Assembly: GCA_949292215.1 (NCBI GenBank)
Contig: CASEYW010000124.1
Span: 1-37,083 of the forward strand
Direction of reading: 5' to 3'
Length of the DNA stretch: 37,083 bases
Source: an uncultured bacterium
GTDB lineage: Bacteria > Verrucomicrobiota > Lentisphaeria > Victivallales > UBA1829
Part shown: positions 1-7,437 of the stretch, in pieces
Layout of the letters: every line of letters starts with the position of its first letter
How positions within the stretch are numbered: the stretch's first letter is position 1
Program-made: the position numbers and the translations under genes
The notes under the pieces: model-generated
The model's input: the letters and a program-made list of their open reading frames with translations, nothing else
Told to the model about the DNA's origin: nothing
Databases searched by the model: none

Positions 1-13
1 AAGGAGGTTCCCC

Positions 14-262
14 ATGGCTATGTATTGCCCGTACTGTGACACGGAAATCAATGACAAGCTGATCGAGCAGGAGGATGGATGCTGTCCGGAATGCGGAGCT
101 TTTATTTCCGCCAGCATGGTCGTAAACGAGGACGATGAATACGATGAATACGGGGACGATCTCGGCGACGAGGACGATCTCGGCGATGAGGATGATCTGA
201 GCGCCATTGACGATCTCGACGATCTGGACGACGATCTCGGCGGGGAAGACGACGATTACTGA
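14..262 (+). CDS. small zinc-ribbon protein with acidic repeat tail
   Basis: This 82-residue protein opens with a CxxC...CxxC zinc ribbon (CPYC at residues 5-8, CPEC at about 24-27), which I infer binds one zinc ion. From about residue 39 to the end it is almost only Asp, Glu, Gly and Leu, built from a repeated GDEDDL unit. The start at 14 is supported by a strong AAGGAGG Shine-Dalgarno at positions 1-7. It is followed by its own terminator, so it may end a transcript that begins outside the window. I do not recognise a specific family; short zinc-ribbon proteins with acidic tails could bind a basic partner or act in RNA or protein contacts, but nothing here shows which. The gene is clearly coding; its function is unknown. 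Confidence 0.8.
   Translation: MAMYCPYCDTEINDKLIEQEDGCCPECGAFISASMVVNEDDEYDEYGDDLGDEDDLGDEDDLSAIDDLDDLDDDLGGEDDDY
155..199 (+). repeat. 18-bp tandem repeat encoding the acidic tail
   Basis: Two near-identical 18-base units (155-172 and 173-190, one base different) are followed by a partial third copy up to about 199. They keep the reading frame and encode the repeated DDLGDE unit of the small zinc-ribbon protein. The unit length is a multiple of three, so copy-number change would lengthen or shorten the acidic tail without a frameshift. Confidence 0.8.
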
Positions 263-292
263 TTCATTCCCGGTTCCGCTTTTTCAATTCAG

Positions 293-330
293 AACTCCCG
301 TCGGCAGAACAGCGGACGGGAGTTTTTTTT
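293..330 (+). terminator. intrinsic terminator after the zinc-ribbon gene
   Basis: A perfect 10-bp stem pairs 293-302 (AACTCCCGTC) with 315-324 and is followed by a run of eight T (323-330). It lies 31 bases after the stop codon and separates this gene from the promoter at 360. Confidence 0.9.
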
Positions 331-359
331 CCCCCGATCCCCGGAAAAGCGGTTCTTCA

Positions 360-387
360 TTGATATTTCTGATTTCCGGGCTATATT
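360..387 (+). promoter_or_regulatory. sigma-70-type promoter for the coaD-to-oxidoreductase run
   Basis: TTGATA (360-365) and TATATT (382-387) are separated by 16 bases; each differs from the consensus by one base. The predicted start would be near 394, about 30 bases before the first ATG at 426. It follows directly after a terminator, which fits a new transcription unit. Confidence 0.55.
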
Positions 388-425
388 ATTAATAGAAAAA
401 GACGATCAGAAGAAGGAGTGTGATT

Positions 426-734
426 ATGATTTATGTACTCGCAACATCCGAACTGAACGACGGATGCAGAGAAAAATTTCTTGAGATTCTCAAAGCGAAT
501 GTGCCCAATGTGCTTGCGGAAAAAGGCTGCATCCTGTATGTTCCCAACATTGATTTCAACTCCGGACTCTCGGCCCAGAAGGAAGTCCGGGAAAATGTCG
601 TGACCATCATTGAAGGCTGGGAAAGCATGGAGCATCTGATGGCGCATCTGAAAACCCCGCACATGGCGGAATTCAGGACGAAGGTTGCCGGAATGCGCAA
701 ATCCTCCACGCTGAACGTGGTCACACCGGCATAA
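426..734 (+). CDS. antibiotic biosynthesis monooxygenase (ABM)-fold protein
   Basis: The 102-residue product begins MIYVLATSEL and has the compact size and pattern of YgiN/ABM dimeric alpha-beta barrel proteins: an N-terminal strand, an E(K)FLEILKAN helix, a NVVTIIEGWES strand and an HL(M)AHLKTPHM helix. Members are cofactor-less quinol or heme-related monooxygenases, or unassigned small enzymes; the substrate cannot be told from sequence. I chose the ATG at 426 because AGGAG (414-418) sits 7 bases upstream; an in-frame GTG at 420 overlaps that site. It is the first gene of the run that continues with coaD 18 bases later. Confidence 0.8.
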   Translation: MIYVLATSELNDGCREKFLEILKANVPNVLAEKGCILYVPNIDFNSGLSAQKEVRENVVTIIEGWESMEHLMAHLKTPHMAEFRTKVAGMRKSSTLNVVTPA

Positions 735-752
735 GGAAAAGGATATCCGCCA

Positions 753-1238
753 GTGAGAACAATTTTATATCCAGGCAGTTTTGATCCCGTTACAAACGGA
801 CATATCGACGTGGCGCTTCGTGCCAGCTCCATTTTCGACAGAGTTGTCATCGCTGTTGCAGCCAATGCGGAGAAAAGTCCGCTTTTCACCACGGAAGAAC
901 GGATGGAACTGCTTCGAGACGCATGCAGGGACATCAGGAACATTGAGATCTCCCATTTCGACGGACTGCTCGTCAACGCGCTGGCAAAGTTCGATGCCAG
1001 TGCCGTGATCCGCGGGCTCCGCGCCGTTTCCGACTTCGAGTACGAATTCCAGATGGCACTGATGAACCGCGGACTCAATGAAAAATGCGAAACGCTCTTC
1101 ATGATGCCCAGTCCGGAATACTCGTATGTCAGTTCCCGGCTGATCAAAGAGATTGCCAAATGCGGTGGTGATGTCTCCTCGTTTGTCCCTCCTGTCGTCG
1201 CACAGGCGATGAGCCGGAAGTTCGGACGGATCCCATGA
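753..1238 (+). CDS. coaD: phosphopantetheine adenylyltransferase
   Basis: The 161-residue protein is a full-length PPAT, which adenylylates 4'-phosphopantetheine to dephospho-CoA, the penultimate step of coenzyme A synthesis, in the cytoplasm. The nucleotidyltransferase motif YPGSFDPVTNGH (residues 6-17) contains the TxGH signature, and the IRGLRAVSDFEYEFQMA block (about 86-102) and SSRLIKEIAK near residue 130 are typical of CoaD. The start is GTG at 753, with an AAGGAAAAGGA ribosome site about 10 bases upstream. The stop codon overlaps the start of the next gene by four bases (ATGA), implying translational coupling to the DUF177 protein. Function is essentially certain. Confidence 0.97.
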   Translation: MRTILYPGSFDPVTNGHIDVALRASSIFDRVVIAVAANAEKSPLFTTEERMELLRDACRDIRNIEISHFDGLLVNALAKFDASAVIRGLRAVSDFEYEFQMALMNRGLNEKCETLFMMPSPEYSYVSSRLIKEIAKCGGDVSSFVPPVVAQAMSRKFGRIP

Positions 1239-1708
1239 TCAAAGTCAATACCATGCACATCGGCGATCTGCCGCTGGTCGTTGATGGAGAGGAGAAAGGC
1301 GATTTTCTGGAACTGGACCGGAACAGCGATCCCCGTCCGGGCGGTCCGGTGGAGTACCATCTCTTAGCGACTATGGCAGGCAACGATCTGCTGGTGACAG
1401 GGACTGTGAAGGCGAAAATTGCAGCGGAATGTGCACGATGCCTCAAACCGCTGAATGTCAATGTCTGCATTCCGGATGTCTGCCATCTGTATGAAGGAGT
1501 CGCGGGGCAGGTTGTGGATATTTCCAACGAAATTCGCGAGGACGTTCTTCTGACGCTGCCCGTTGCCTTCCATTGCAAGGAATCCTGCCGCGGGCTCTGT
1601 CCCAAATGCGGCGCGAATCTGAACGAACATCCGTGCAACTGCGGCAATGAGGAGGAACCGCCGCCCGCCGATTCCCCGTGGGGCGCTCTCGATGAACTCA
1701 AATTTTAA
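1235..1708 (+). CDS. DUF177 (YceD-like) zinc-ribbon protein
   Basis: The 157-residue product has the DUF177/YceD layout: an N-terminal region, a CARCL motif at about residues 67-71, a hydrophobic middle, and a C-terminal zinc cluster with CPKCGANL and CNC. The family is linked to ribosome or rRNA metabolism and is often co-transcribed with rpmF (ribosomal protein bL32) in many bacteria. Here its ATG overlaps the stop of coaD by four bases, but no rpmF follows; the next gene is a nitroreductase 28 bases on. The family call is good; the biochemical role is not known from this sequence. Confidence 0.85.
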   Translation: MIKVNTMHIGDLPLVVDGEEKGDFLELDRNSDPRPGGPVEYHLLATMAGNDLLVTGTVKAKIAAECARCLKPLNVNVCIPDVCHLYEGVAGQVVDISNEIREDVLLTLPVAFHCKESCRGLCPKCGANLNEHPCNCGNEEEPPPADSPWGALDELKF

Positions 1709-1736
1709 CACCAATCCAAATGAAAGGAATGGAATT

Positions 1737-2312
1737 ATGAATTTTACAGAAGTCTTGAACTCCCGCAGAAGCATCAGACGATTCAAACAGGACAAAATTG
1801 AAGATGTTGTTCTGCTGAGCCTGATTGATGCTGCAACGAAAGCACCTTCCGCAGGGAACGCTCAGCCGCTCCGTTATTTCATCATCCGCGACAAGGAGCT
1901 GCTGTCGCAGATTTTTGCACAGACGGCTTGGGGCGGACACGTCCGTCCTGCCCGCGATCCCCAGCTCGGGGTCACTTCCCCGACCGCCTTTATCGCGGTC
2001 TGCACGCAGAATCAGGGAGAAAGTGCCTCCGGTTGTGCCGATGCAGGCGCCGCCATTCAGAACATTCTTCTTGCGGCCACGGATCTTGGCCTCGGTTCCT
2101 GCTGGATCGGCGCATTCAACAAGGCAAAAGTCAATGAACTGCTCAAACTCGACAATCTGACGGCGGTCTACCTTGTCGCCCTCGGCTATCCGGCGGAAAC
2201 ACCCGTCATGGAGCGGATTCACAAAGGCGAATCCACAAAATACACTCTGGATGAAAACGATGTGATCCATGTCCCGAAATATGCCCCCGGAGACGTCGCG
2301 GAATTTTTGTGA
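1737..2312 (+). CDS. nitroreductase-family flavoprotein
   Basis: The 191-residue protein starts MNFTEVLNSRRSIRRF, the classic N-terminus of FMN-dependent nitroreductases, with the phosphate-binding R(R)SIRRF at residues 10-16. Further family marks are APSAGNAQP (about 38-46), the GAAIQNILLAA helix and LGLGSCWIG (about 120-128), followed by ALGYPAETP. Members are homodimers that reduce nitro compounds, quinones or flavins with NAD(P)H. The physiological substrate is unknown. I chose the ATG at 1737 because GAAAGGAATGGA lies just before it and the family N-terminus begins there; a longer reading back to 1647 would overlap the DUF177 gene. It sits in the same run as the ferredoxin-linked oxidoreductase downstream, consistent with anaerobic redox metabolism. 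Confidence 0.92.
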   Translation: MNFTEVLNSRRSIRRFKQDKIEDVVLLSLIDAATKAPSAGNAQPLRYFIIRDKELLSQIFAQTAWGGHVRPARDPQLGVTSPTAFIAVCTQNQGESASGCADAGAAIQNILLAATDLGLGSCWIGAFNKAKVNELLKLDNLTAVYLVALGYPAETPVMERIHKGESTKYTLDENDVIHVPKYAPGDVAEFL

Positions 2313-2375
2313 GCGGAATTTCCGGAGACGTTTTTCCAGAACCGTCCCCGGAAAGGAGAATGAAAGGAAAGCCAG

Positions 2376-2612
2376 ATGAAACGCTACCGCGTCAAAATTG
2401 AACCGGAGGAATGCAAAGGCTGCGGACGCTGCGTTCTCGCCTGCCCGCGCACGATCCTTCAACTGGGAAAACATCTCAACGAAATGGGATATGCCTATGC
2501 CTCTGTCGCCAAAGACGGCTGTATCGGCTGCGGGTCCTGTTTCTACCAGTGTCCCGAACCCGGGGCAGTCACCGTCTATGAAATCACGGAAACGGAAGAT
2601 CGAGGTGCATGA
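2376..2612 (+). CDS. 2-oxoacid:ferredoxin oxidoreductase delta (2x[4Fe-4S]) subunit
   Basis: This 78-residue ferredoxin-like subunit carries two CxxCxxCxxxCP motifs, CKGCGRCVLACP (about residues 14-25) and CIGCGSCFYQCP (about 49-60), each able to hold a [4Fe-4S] cluster. In the PorD/VorC/KorD family it passes electrons from the thiamine active site to soluble ferredoxin. A GGAAAG ribosome site precedes the ATG. Its stop overlaps the start region of the alpha subunit gene, so the three genes form one operon and complex. The assignment to a 2-oxoacid oxidoreductase rests on motifs plus context; context favours the branched-chain (Vor) or 2-oxoglutarate (Kor) type over the pyruvate type. Confidence 0.93.
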   Translation: MKRYRVKIEPEECKGCGRCVLACPRTILQLGKHLNEMGYAYASVAKDGCIGCGSCFYQCPEPGAVTVYEITETEDRGA

Positions 2613-3688
2613 TGGAATACTTGAATCGTCTGCTGCTGAAAGGCAATGAAGCGGTCGTTTACGGCGCTCTGCTTGCGGGATGCGACGCCTTTTACGGGTA
2701 TCCGATCACGCCGGCAAGCGAAGTTGCCCACTCCTCCGCAGCGCTGTTTCCGAAACTGAACCGCACGTTTTTGCAGGCGGAATCGGAAATCAGTGCAATC
2801 AACATGGTAATTGGCGCCAGTGCCGCGGGAAAACGGGTCATGACAGGAAGTTCCGGGCTCGGAATCAGCCTGAAACAGGAGGCGGTCAGCTATCTGGCGG
2901 CCTTCGAACTGCCGGCGGTTATCGTCGACATCATGCGAGGTGGTCCTGGACTCGGCAACATCAGTCCTGAACAAAGCGACTATTTCCAGGTTGTGAAAGG
3001 TGGAGGGCACGGTGCATACCGCTGTCTGGTCTTTACACCGGAATCCGTACAGGAAATGTGCGACGCGGGGTACAACGCCTTTTCCCTTTGCGAGAAATAC
3101 CGGATGCCGGGATACATCCTTGCGGACGGCGTCATCGGACAGATGATGGAATCGGTCACGCTGCCTGAACCCACCACTTATGTCTACGATCCGGAATGGA
3201 AGATCACGAACAGAACCAACGGCGAAGCAAATTATCTCACAACGATTTATCTTGAAAACGACGATCTGGAACGCAGGAACAATCTGCTGCAGGAGAAGTA
3301 CAGGCGTGTTCAGGAGAATGAGCAGTCCGCGGAAGAGTTCTTTACGGAAGACGCCGAACTGGTCCTGGTTGCCTACGGCATTTCCGCACGCATTGCCCGG
3401 ACTGCGGTCCGGAGACTCCGTGAACAGGGGTACAAAATCGGAATGCTGCGCCCGAAAATGGTCTTCCCGTTCCCGGAGCGCGCCCTGAAAAAAATCGTGA
3501 CGGGGGGAATAGCCAAGGCCTTCCTCTGCATTGAACTGAGTCCCGGACAGATGATGGAAGATGTCAAACTGGCGATCGACTGCAAACTTCCGGTCCATCT
3601 GGCATATCGCCTCGGCGGCAACATTCCGTCCGTTGCGGAAATCAGTGAAAAGGCTGTCGCCATCATCAACGCGAAGGGAGGATGCTGA
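2609..3688 (+). CDS. vorB: 2-oxoacid:ferredoxin oxidoreductase alpha subunit (VorB/KorA type)
   Basis: The 359-residue subunit begins with a GNEAVVYGALLAGCDAF block and the hallmark GYPITPASE near residue 30, which belongs to the pyrimidine-binding half of the thiamine diphosphate site. A GPGLGNISPEQSDYFQ block (around 112-127) and a C-terminal LVAYGISARIARTAVR transketolase-like domain (around 252-267) follow in the usual order. The enzyme oxidatively decarboxylates a 2-oxoacid to an acyl-CoA and reduces ferredoxin. Two ATGs overlap the upstream stop (2609 and 2612); the GAGG at 2602-2605 fits the second slightly better. The next gene starts two bases after the stop. The vorB name reflects closest architecture; the preferred substrate (branched-chain 2-oxoacids or 2-oxoglutarate) is inferred. 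Confidence 0.92.
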   Translation: MMEYLNRLLLKGNEAVVYGALLAGCDAFYGYPITPASEVAHSSAALFPKLNRTFLQAESEISAINMVIGASAAGKRVMTGSSGLGISLKQEAVSYLAAFELPAVIVDIMRGGPGLGNISPEQSDYFQVVKGGGHGAYRCLVFTPESVQEMCDAGYNAFSLCEKYRMPGYILADGVIGQMMESVTLPEPTTYVYDPEWKITNRTNGEANYLTTIYLENDDLERRNNLLQEKYRRVQENEQSAEEFFTEDAELVLVAYGISARIARTAVRRLREQGYKIGMLRPKMVFPFPERALKKIVTGGIAKAFLCIELSPGQMMEDVKLAIDCKLPVHLAYRLGGNIPSVAEISEKAVAIINAKGGC

Positions 3689-3690
3689 TC

Positions 3691-5163
3691 ATGACGGAAG
3701 AACATGTGAAATTTGGAAAATCCAAAGTTTTCTTCGACACCTTCGAACGGCGTCCCGGCCCGATCAAAAAAAATATGCACTACTGTCCCGGATGCGGGCA
3801 CGGAATCCTGCATAAACTCATTGCCGAGGCGGTGGAAGATCAGGGCATTCAGGACAGAACCATCATCATTGCTCCGGTCGGATGTGCCGTTTTTTCCTAT
3901 TATTACTACAACTGCGGCGGTATTTCAGTACCTCACGGACGTGCACCGGCGGTTGGCACCGGTCTGTCCCGCGCTCTGCCTGACGACTTCGTTATCTCCT
4001 ATCAGGGGGACGGCGACCTTGCCGCCATCGGTCTCAACGAATTTCTCCAGGCGGCGAACCGCGGCGAAAACATGAGCGTTTTCTTTGTCAACAACTCGAC
4101 TTACGGAATGACCGGCGGGCAGATGGCTCCCACCACTCTTCCCGGACAGAAAACGGTCACCAGTCCAAATGGAAGGCAAATTGAAAACGACGGCTATCCG
4201 ATCAAGGTCTGCGAAATGGTCAACACGCTTGCCGCGCCGGTCTACATCGAACGTGTGGCGCTGACCACTACCGCGAAAATCATGCAGGCACGGAAGGCAA
4301 TCCGGAAAGCGGTTGCCAATCTCAAGGAGAAAAAGGGATTCTCTCTGGTTGAGATACTCTCGCCCTGTCCCGTCAACCTGAAAATGAACGCGAAAACGAT
4401 CAATACGTTTATTGACGAACAGATGTGCCGTTACTTTCCGCTTGGCTGTTTCCGCGACAACGCCGAAAGCGCGGTCAAGCATTATGTGGCTCCGCCGGTT
4501 CATGATCCGGAATCGGTCAAAAAGGTTCTCTTTCCGCCGAAACTCAACATCGGGGTGGCGTCGGATTTCAAAAACCAGTCAAAAATTTTTGAAAACGAGC
4601 GGAGAATCAAAATTGCCGGATTCGGCGGACAGGGCATCCTGAGTCTCGGCATCATGCTTGCCACGATGGGAAAGCTGCGGAATTTCAACGTGACATGGCT
4701 CCCATCCTACGGTCCTGAACAGCGTGGCGGTTCCGCAAACTGTTCGGTGATTCTCAGCCGGAATCTGATCGGATCGCCCGTTATTGACGACAACTGCAAT
4801 CTGCTGATCGCCATGACGCAGGTTGCACTCGACAAATTTATGCACGAGTTGAAACCGAACGGCGTTCTGATCTACGACAGTTCCACCATGCGTGTTCCGA
4901 CTCACCTTGCGGAATCCCATCCGGTTTTCGGCATTAAAGCTCTCGACATTGCGTTGAGTCTCGGAAGCCTCAAATGTGCGAACTCGGTCATTATGGGAGC
5001 CCTTTCCGCGATCCTCATCGACCGCTATCTGGAAGGCGCCGACAAGATGGATTTCGACCGCGCATTCGAAGAAGCCATTATTGACTGCTTCAACAGAAAA
5101 CCGGAAGTCATCAAACTGAATATCTGCGCATTTTACGAGGGGAAAAAAGCGGTTCAGTTCTGA
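3691..5163 (+). CDS. fused beta-gamma subunit of 2-oxoacid:ferredoxin oxidoreductase
   Basis: This 490-residue protein joins two normally separate subunits. Residues 1 to about 250 are the thiamine diphosphate-binding beta subunit: HYCPGCGHGILHKL near residue 29, GDGDLAAIG (the Mg/ThDP motif) around 109, then NNSTYGMTGGQMAPT. After a linker, residues from about 304 are the gamma subunit, starting KIAGFGGQGILSLG and continuing with SYGPEQRGGSANC. Together with the delta and alpha subunits this completes the enzyme. I placed the start at ATG 3691 because AAGGGAGG (3674-3681) lies 9 bases upstream, whereas an in-frame ATG at 3682 abuts it. A strong terminator 26 bases downstream ends the operon. 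Beta-gamma fusions are known in this family, so the fusion is notable rather than unique. Confidence 0.93.
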   Translation: MTEEHVKFGKSKVFFDTFERRPGPIKKNMHYCPGCGHGILHKLIAEAVEDQGIQDRTIIIAPVGCAVFSYYYYNCGGISVPHGRAPAVGTGLSRALPDDFVISYQGDGDLAAIGLNEFLQAANRGENMSVFFVNNSTYGMTGGQMAPTTLPGQKTVTSPNGRQIENDGYPIKVCEMVNTLAAPVYIERVALTTTAKIMQARKAIRKAVANLKEKKGFSLVEILSPCPVNLKMNAKTINTFIDEQMCRYFPLGCFRDNAESAVKHYVAPPVHDPESVKKVLFPPKLNIGVASDFKNQSKIFENERRIKIAGFGGQGILSLGIMLATMGKLRNFNVTWLPSYGPEQRGGSANCSVILSRNLIGSPVIDDNCNLLIAMTQVALDKFMHELKPNGVLIYDSSTMRVPTHLAESHPVFGIKALDIALSLGSLKCANSVIMGALSAILIDRYLEGADKMDFDRAFEEAIIDCFNRKPEVIKLNICAFYEGKKAVQF

Positions 5164-5188
5164 TCGTTCCCCTGTGATCCGAATCTTT

Positions 5189-5227
5189 GCGTCCGGGCAG
5201 GAAACCCACCTGCCCGGGCGCTTTTTT
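5189..5227 (+). terminator. intrinsic terminator of the oxidoreductase operon
   Basis: A 13-bp GC-rich stem (5189-5201 with 5209-5221, one G-U pair) encloses a 7-base loop and is followed by six T (5222-5227). On the opposite strand there is no T run, so it does not serve the convergent comEC gene. Confidence 0.92.
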
Positions 5228-5280
5228 CTCCGTTTGCGAATAGCGGCAACGATGTCGGAAGATCACACGGATTCCGTTGT

Positions 5281-7437
5281 TTACAAGGAAAGGAGAGTGA
5301 TGCGTTTTTCGGCGCTCAGGGGAAGAATTCCGGAATGCAGCAGGCGTCCGAATTTCAAAACCTCTATCCCGATGCCGCCTTCCGGACGGTTCCTCAGCAC
5401 CACCTCAATTCCTTTCCAGGGACCGCCGCACAGGAAACGGGAAAAACCTTCATCCAATTCCGCATCCGTCAATCCGGAAAACCGGGTATACAGAATTCCC
5501 TGTTCCGCAGCGGTTTCCAGAGCCCTCCGCGCATAAACGGCATTCGCTCTCGGCGGAACAGGAACCACAAGCACACGGACATCCTGCATCCGGAGAAACG
5601 ACTCTGCGCCCTCGCAGTTTTCTTTCCTTGATGCTTCAAAAAAGAGCTCATCAACCTGCATGATTCCTCGAGTCCGCAAATAGGAGGCTGCCCCGCGTGC
5701 CGATTCATAATCCGGCAGATTGATGACAACGGCTCTTGACGTTGCCGGATCTGTCAGAATCAGCATCGGTCGTGTCCCGCCGCCGCTTACCACCAGCAGC
5801 TCCGCCGTCATGAACATCGGCAGCATCAGAGAAACGAACATCAGAAACATCAACGCGATTCCGCAGGAAACAAACCATTTCCGTCGTTTCACGGTAAGCA
5901 GAAGCCCCAGCAGGATCAGAAACAGAAGAGCCAGCCACCACGGTGACCGGGCCGTATATACATACCCATCCTCTCCGAACAGACGCGATATCGCTTTGAT
6001 GACATACAGCAGAGGATCCATCAGAAAGCCGCAAAGCCAGAGGACTCCCGGAATCCAGCAGAACAGCACTCCAAACACAAACACTGCAAAACAGAGCCAT
6101 GCGAACGGGGACATCAGCAGATATGCCGGAACCGCGCAGGGGGAAAACAAGCCCTGATGGACCATGGAAATCGCAAAACTGCTCAAATACGCCACCAGCG
6201 AAGCAACAATGCTCATTGAGACAAAACCGATCAGCCAGCGGCGAATCCGTGAAATTCCATTCAGAGAATATTTCCATTTCGTCATCATTGCCAAACGAAG
6301 GCCGGAAATAAAATCCGAACTCAGCAGAAGGAACAACACGCAGAGAAATGAGAATTGAAAACCGATGTCCAGCGGGACTGCCGGATTCCAGAGCATCAGC
6401 AGAACCGCAGCAAACGCAATCGTGTTCAATGCGTTCGTCCTCAGCAGAAACGCACGGAGAATGCACCAGACCGCAAACATCACAAAGGCCCGGAATGCCG
6501 GTCCCTGCATTCCGGTCGATACCGCATACACAAACACGGGAATCAGCACCAGAAACCAGCGGATCGTAAACGGGAAAAAACGCAGAAATAAAATCAGAAC
6601 GCTGAAGAAAAGCCCTACATGCAATCCGCTGACGGACAGCACATGGATCGTGCCGCTGCGAAGAAAGTCATCGCGAGTCTGCGCATCAATCCCCTGTTTC
6701 ATTCCGAACAGAAGCGCAGACGACATTGCCCGCGATTCCTCATGAACCATTCCCTTTCCGAATCCGTCCAGCAGAAAACCTCGGAAGTCATACAAACGGC
6801 GCATCGGGGAAGCGTCTTTCCGGACCAGCTCCGCGCTGTCCGCAACAAAGGTATAACGGATTCCGCGTACACGGGCATAGCTTTCATAATCAAACGCACC
6901 GGGAAGCGGCAGCACCTCAATTCGCCGGAAAAATCCCGTCAGCCGAAGCGTATCCCCGTATCCGGGAGAGAATTTAACCTTTTGCGGAAGACGCAGGAAA
7001 ACCTTTCCGGAAGTCTCCTTCCATGTGTCATCCGCAGTATACCGGAAACGTCTCACGTTTCCCGAAATGTTCGACGGCGCGTTTTTCAGCCACCCAGGAG
7101 AACCGCCGCAAAGCGATGGATCATTCAGCTCCGCCTCTATCTGCGCTCCCGTACATGCTCTTCCGCACAGGAACGCCTCCATCCCCTGTTCACGCTCCAC
7201 CGACAGGAACAAAATGGATGCACAAACCAGAAACGAAGGCAGCACAAATCGGATCAGCGCCTCTCTGGTTCCGAAGAGGAACCATGCCGCCAGAACCCCG
7301 GGAACCATTGCGGGAAACAGCGAAGAAACCGGAGCTTCCGCATTCAGAAGCCAGAGTAACGACGCATTCAGGATTCCGGCGGACGCCACAAAGCAGGGAT
7401 ACCCGGAAGCATACTGCCGAAGCGGAGGAATCCTCAT
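5281..7437 (-). CDS. comEC: ComEC/Rec2-type DNA-uptake channel with degenerate C-terminal domain
   Basis: The 718-residue membrane protein has the ComEC plan: N-terminal membrane segments (about 15-80), a DUF4131-like soluble region (about 85-205), then the Competence domain with SGTIHVLSVSGLHVG (261-275), GMQGPAFRAFVM (309-320) and many membrane helices to about 545. ComEC forms the inner-membrane channel for single-stranded DNA in transformation. The C-terminal part (about 546-718) aligns in position with the metallo-beta-lactamase-like domain, with SYLRTRGIMQVDELFF (585-600), but the expected HxHxDH metal motif is replaced by EASRKENCEG. The nuclease role assigned to that domain is therefore probably lost here. 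Its ATG overlaps the stop of the upstream kinase gene by four bases. No clear terminator follows. Confidence 0.88.
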   Translation of the reverse strand: MRIPPLRQYASGYPCFVASAGILNASLLWLLNAEAPVSSLFPAMVPGVLAAWFLFGTREALIRFVLPSFLVCASILFLSVEREQGMEAFLCGRACTGAQIEAELNDPSLCGGSPGWLKNAPSNISGNVRRFRYTADDTWKETSGKVFLRLPQKVKFSPGYGDTLRLTGFFRRIEVLPLPGAFDYESYARVRGIRYTFVADSAELVRKDASPMRRLYDFRGFLLDGFGKGMVHEESRAMSSALLFGMKQGIDAQTRDDFLRSGTIHVLSVSGLHVGLFFSVLILFLRFFPFTIRWFLVLIPVFVYAVSTGMQGPAFRAFVMFAVWCILRAFLLRTNALNTIAFAAVLLMLWNPAVPLDIGFQFSFLCVLFLLLSSDFISGLRLAMMTKWKYSLNGISRIRRWLIGFVSMSIVASLVAYLSSFAISMVHQGLFSPCAVPAYLLMSPFAWLCFAVFVFGVLFCWIPGVLWLCGFLMDPLLYVIKAISRLFGEDGYVYTARSPWWLALLFLILLGLLLTVKRRKWFVSCGIALMFLMFVSLMLPMFMTAELLVVSGGGTRPMLILTDPATSRAVVINLPDYESARGAASYLRTRGIMQVDELFFEASRKENCEGAESFLRMQDVRVLVVPVPPRANAVYARRALETAAEQGILYTRFSGLTDAELDEGFSRFLCGGPWKGIEVVLRNRPEGGIGIEVLKFGRLLHSGILPLSAEKRITLLSL

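Noticed and set aside
431..1360. Minus-strand open frame of 309 residues
   Set aside because: It is antisense to the ABM-like gene, coaD and part of the DUF177 gene, all of which have clear family motifs and ribosome sites; the frame has no recognisable domain.
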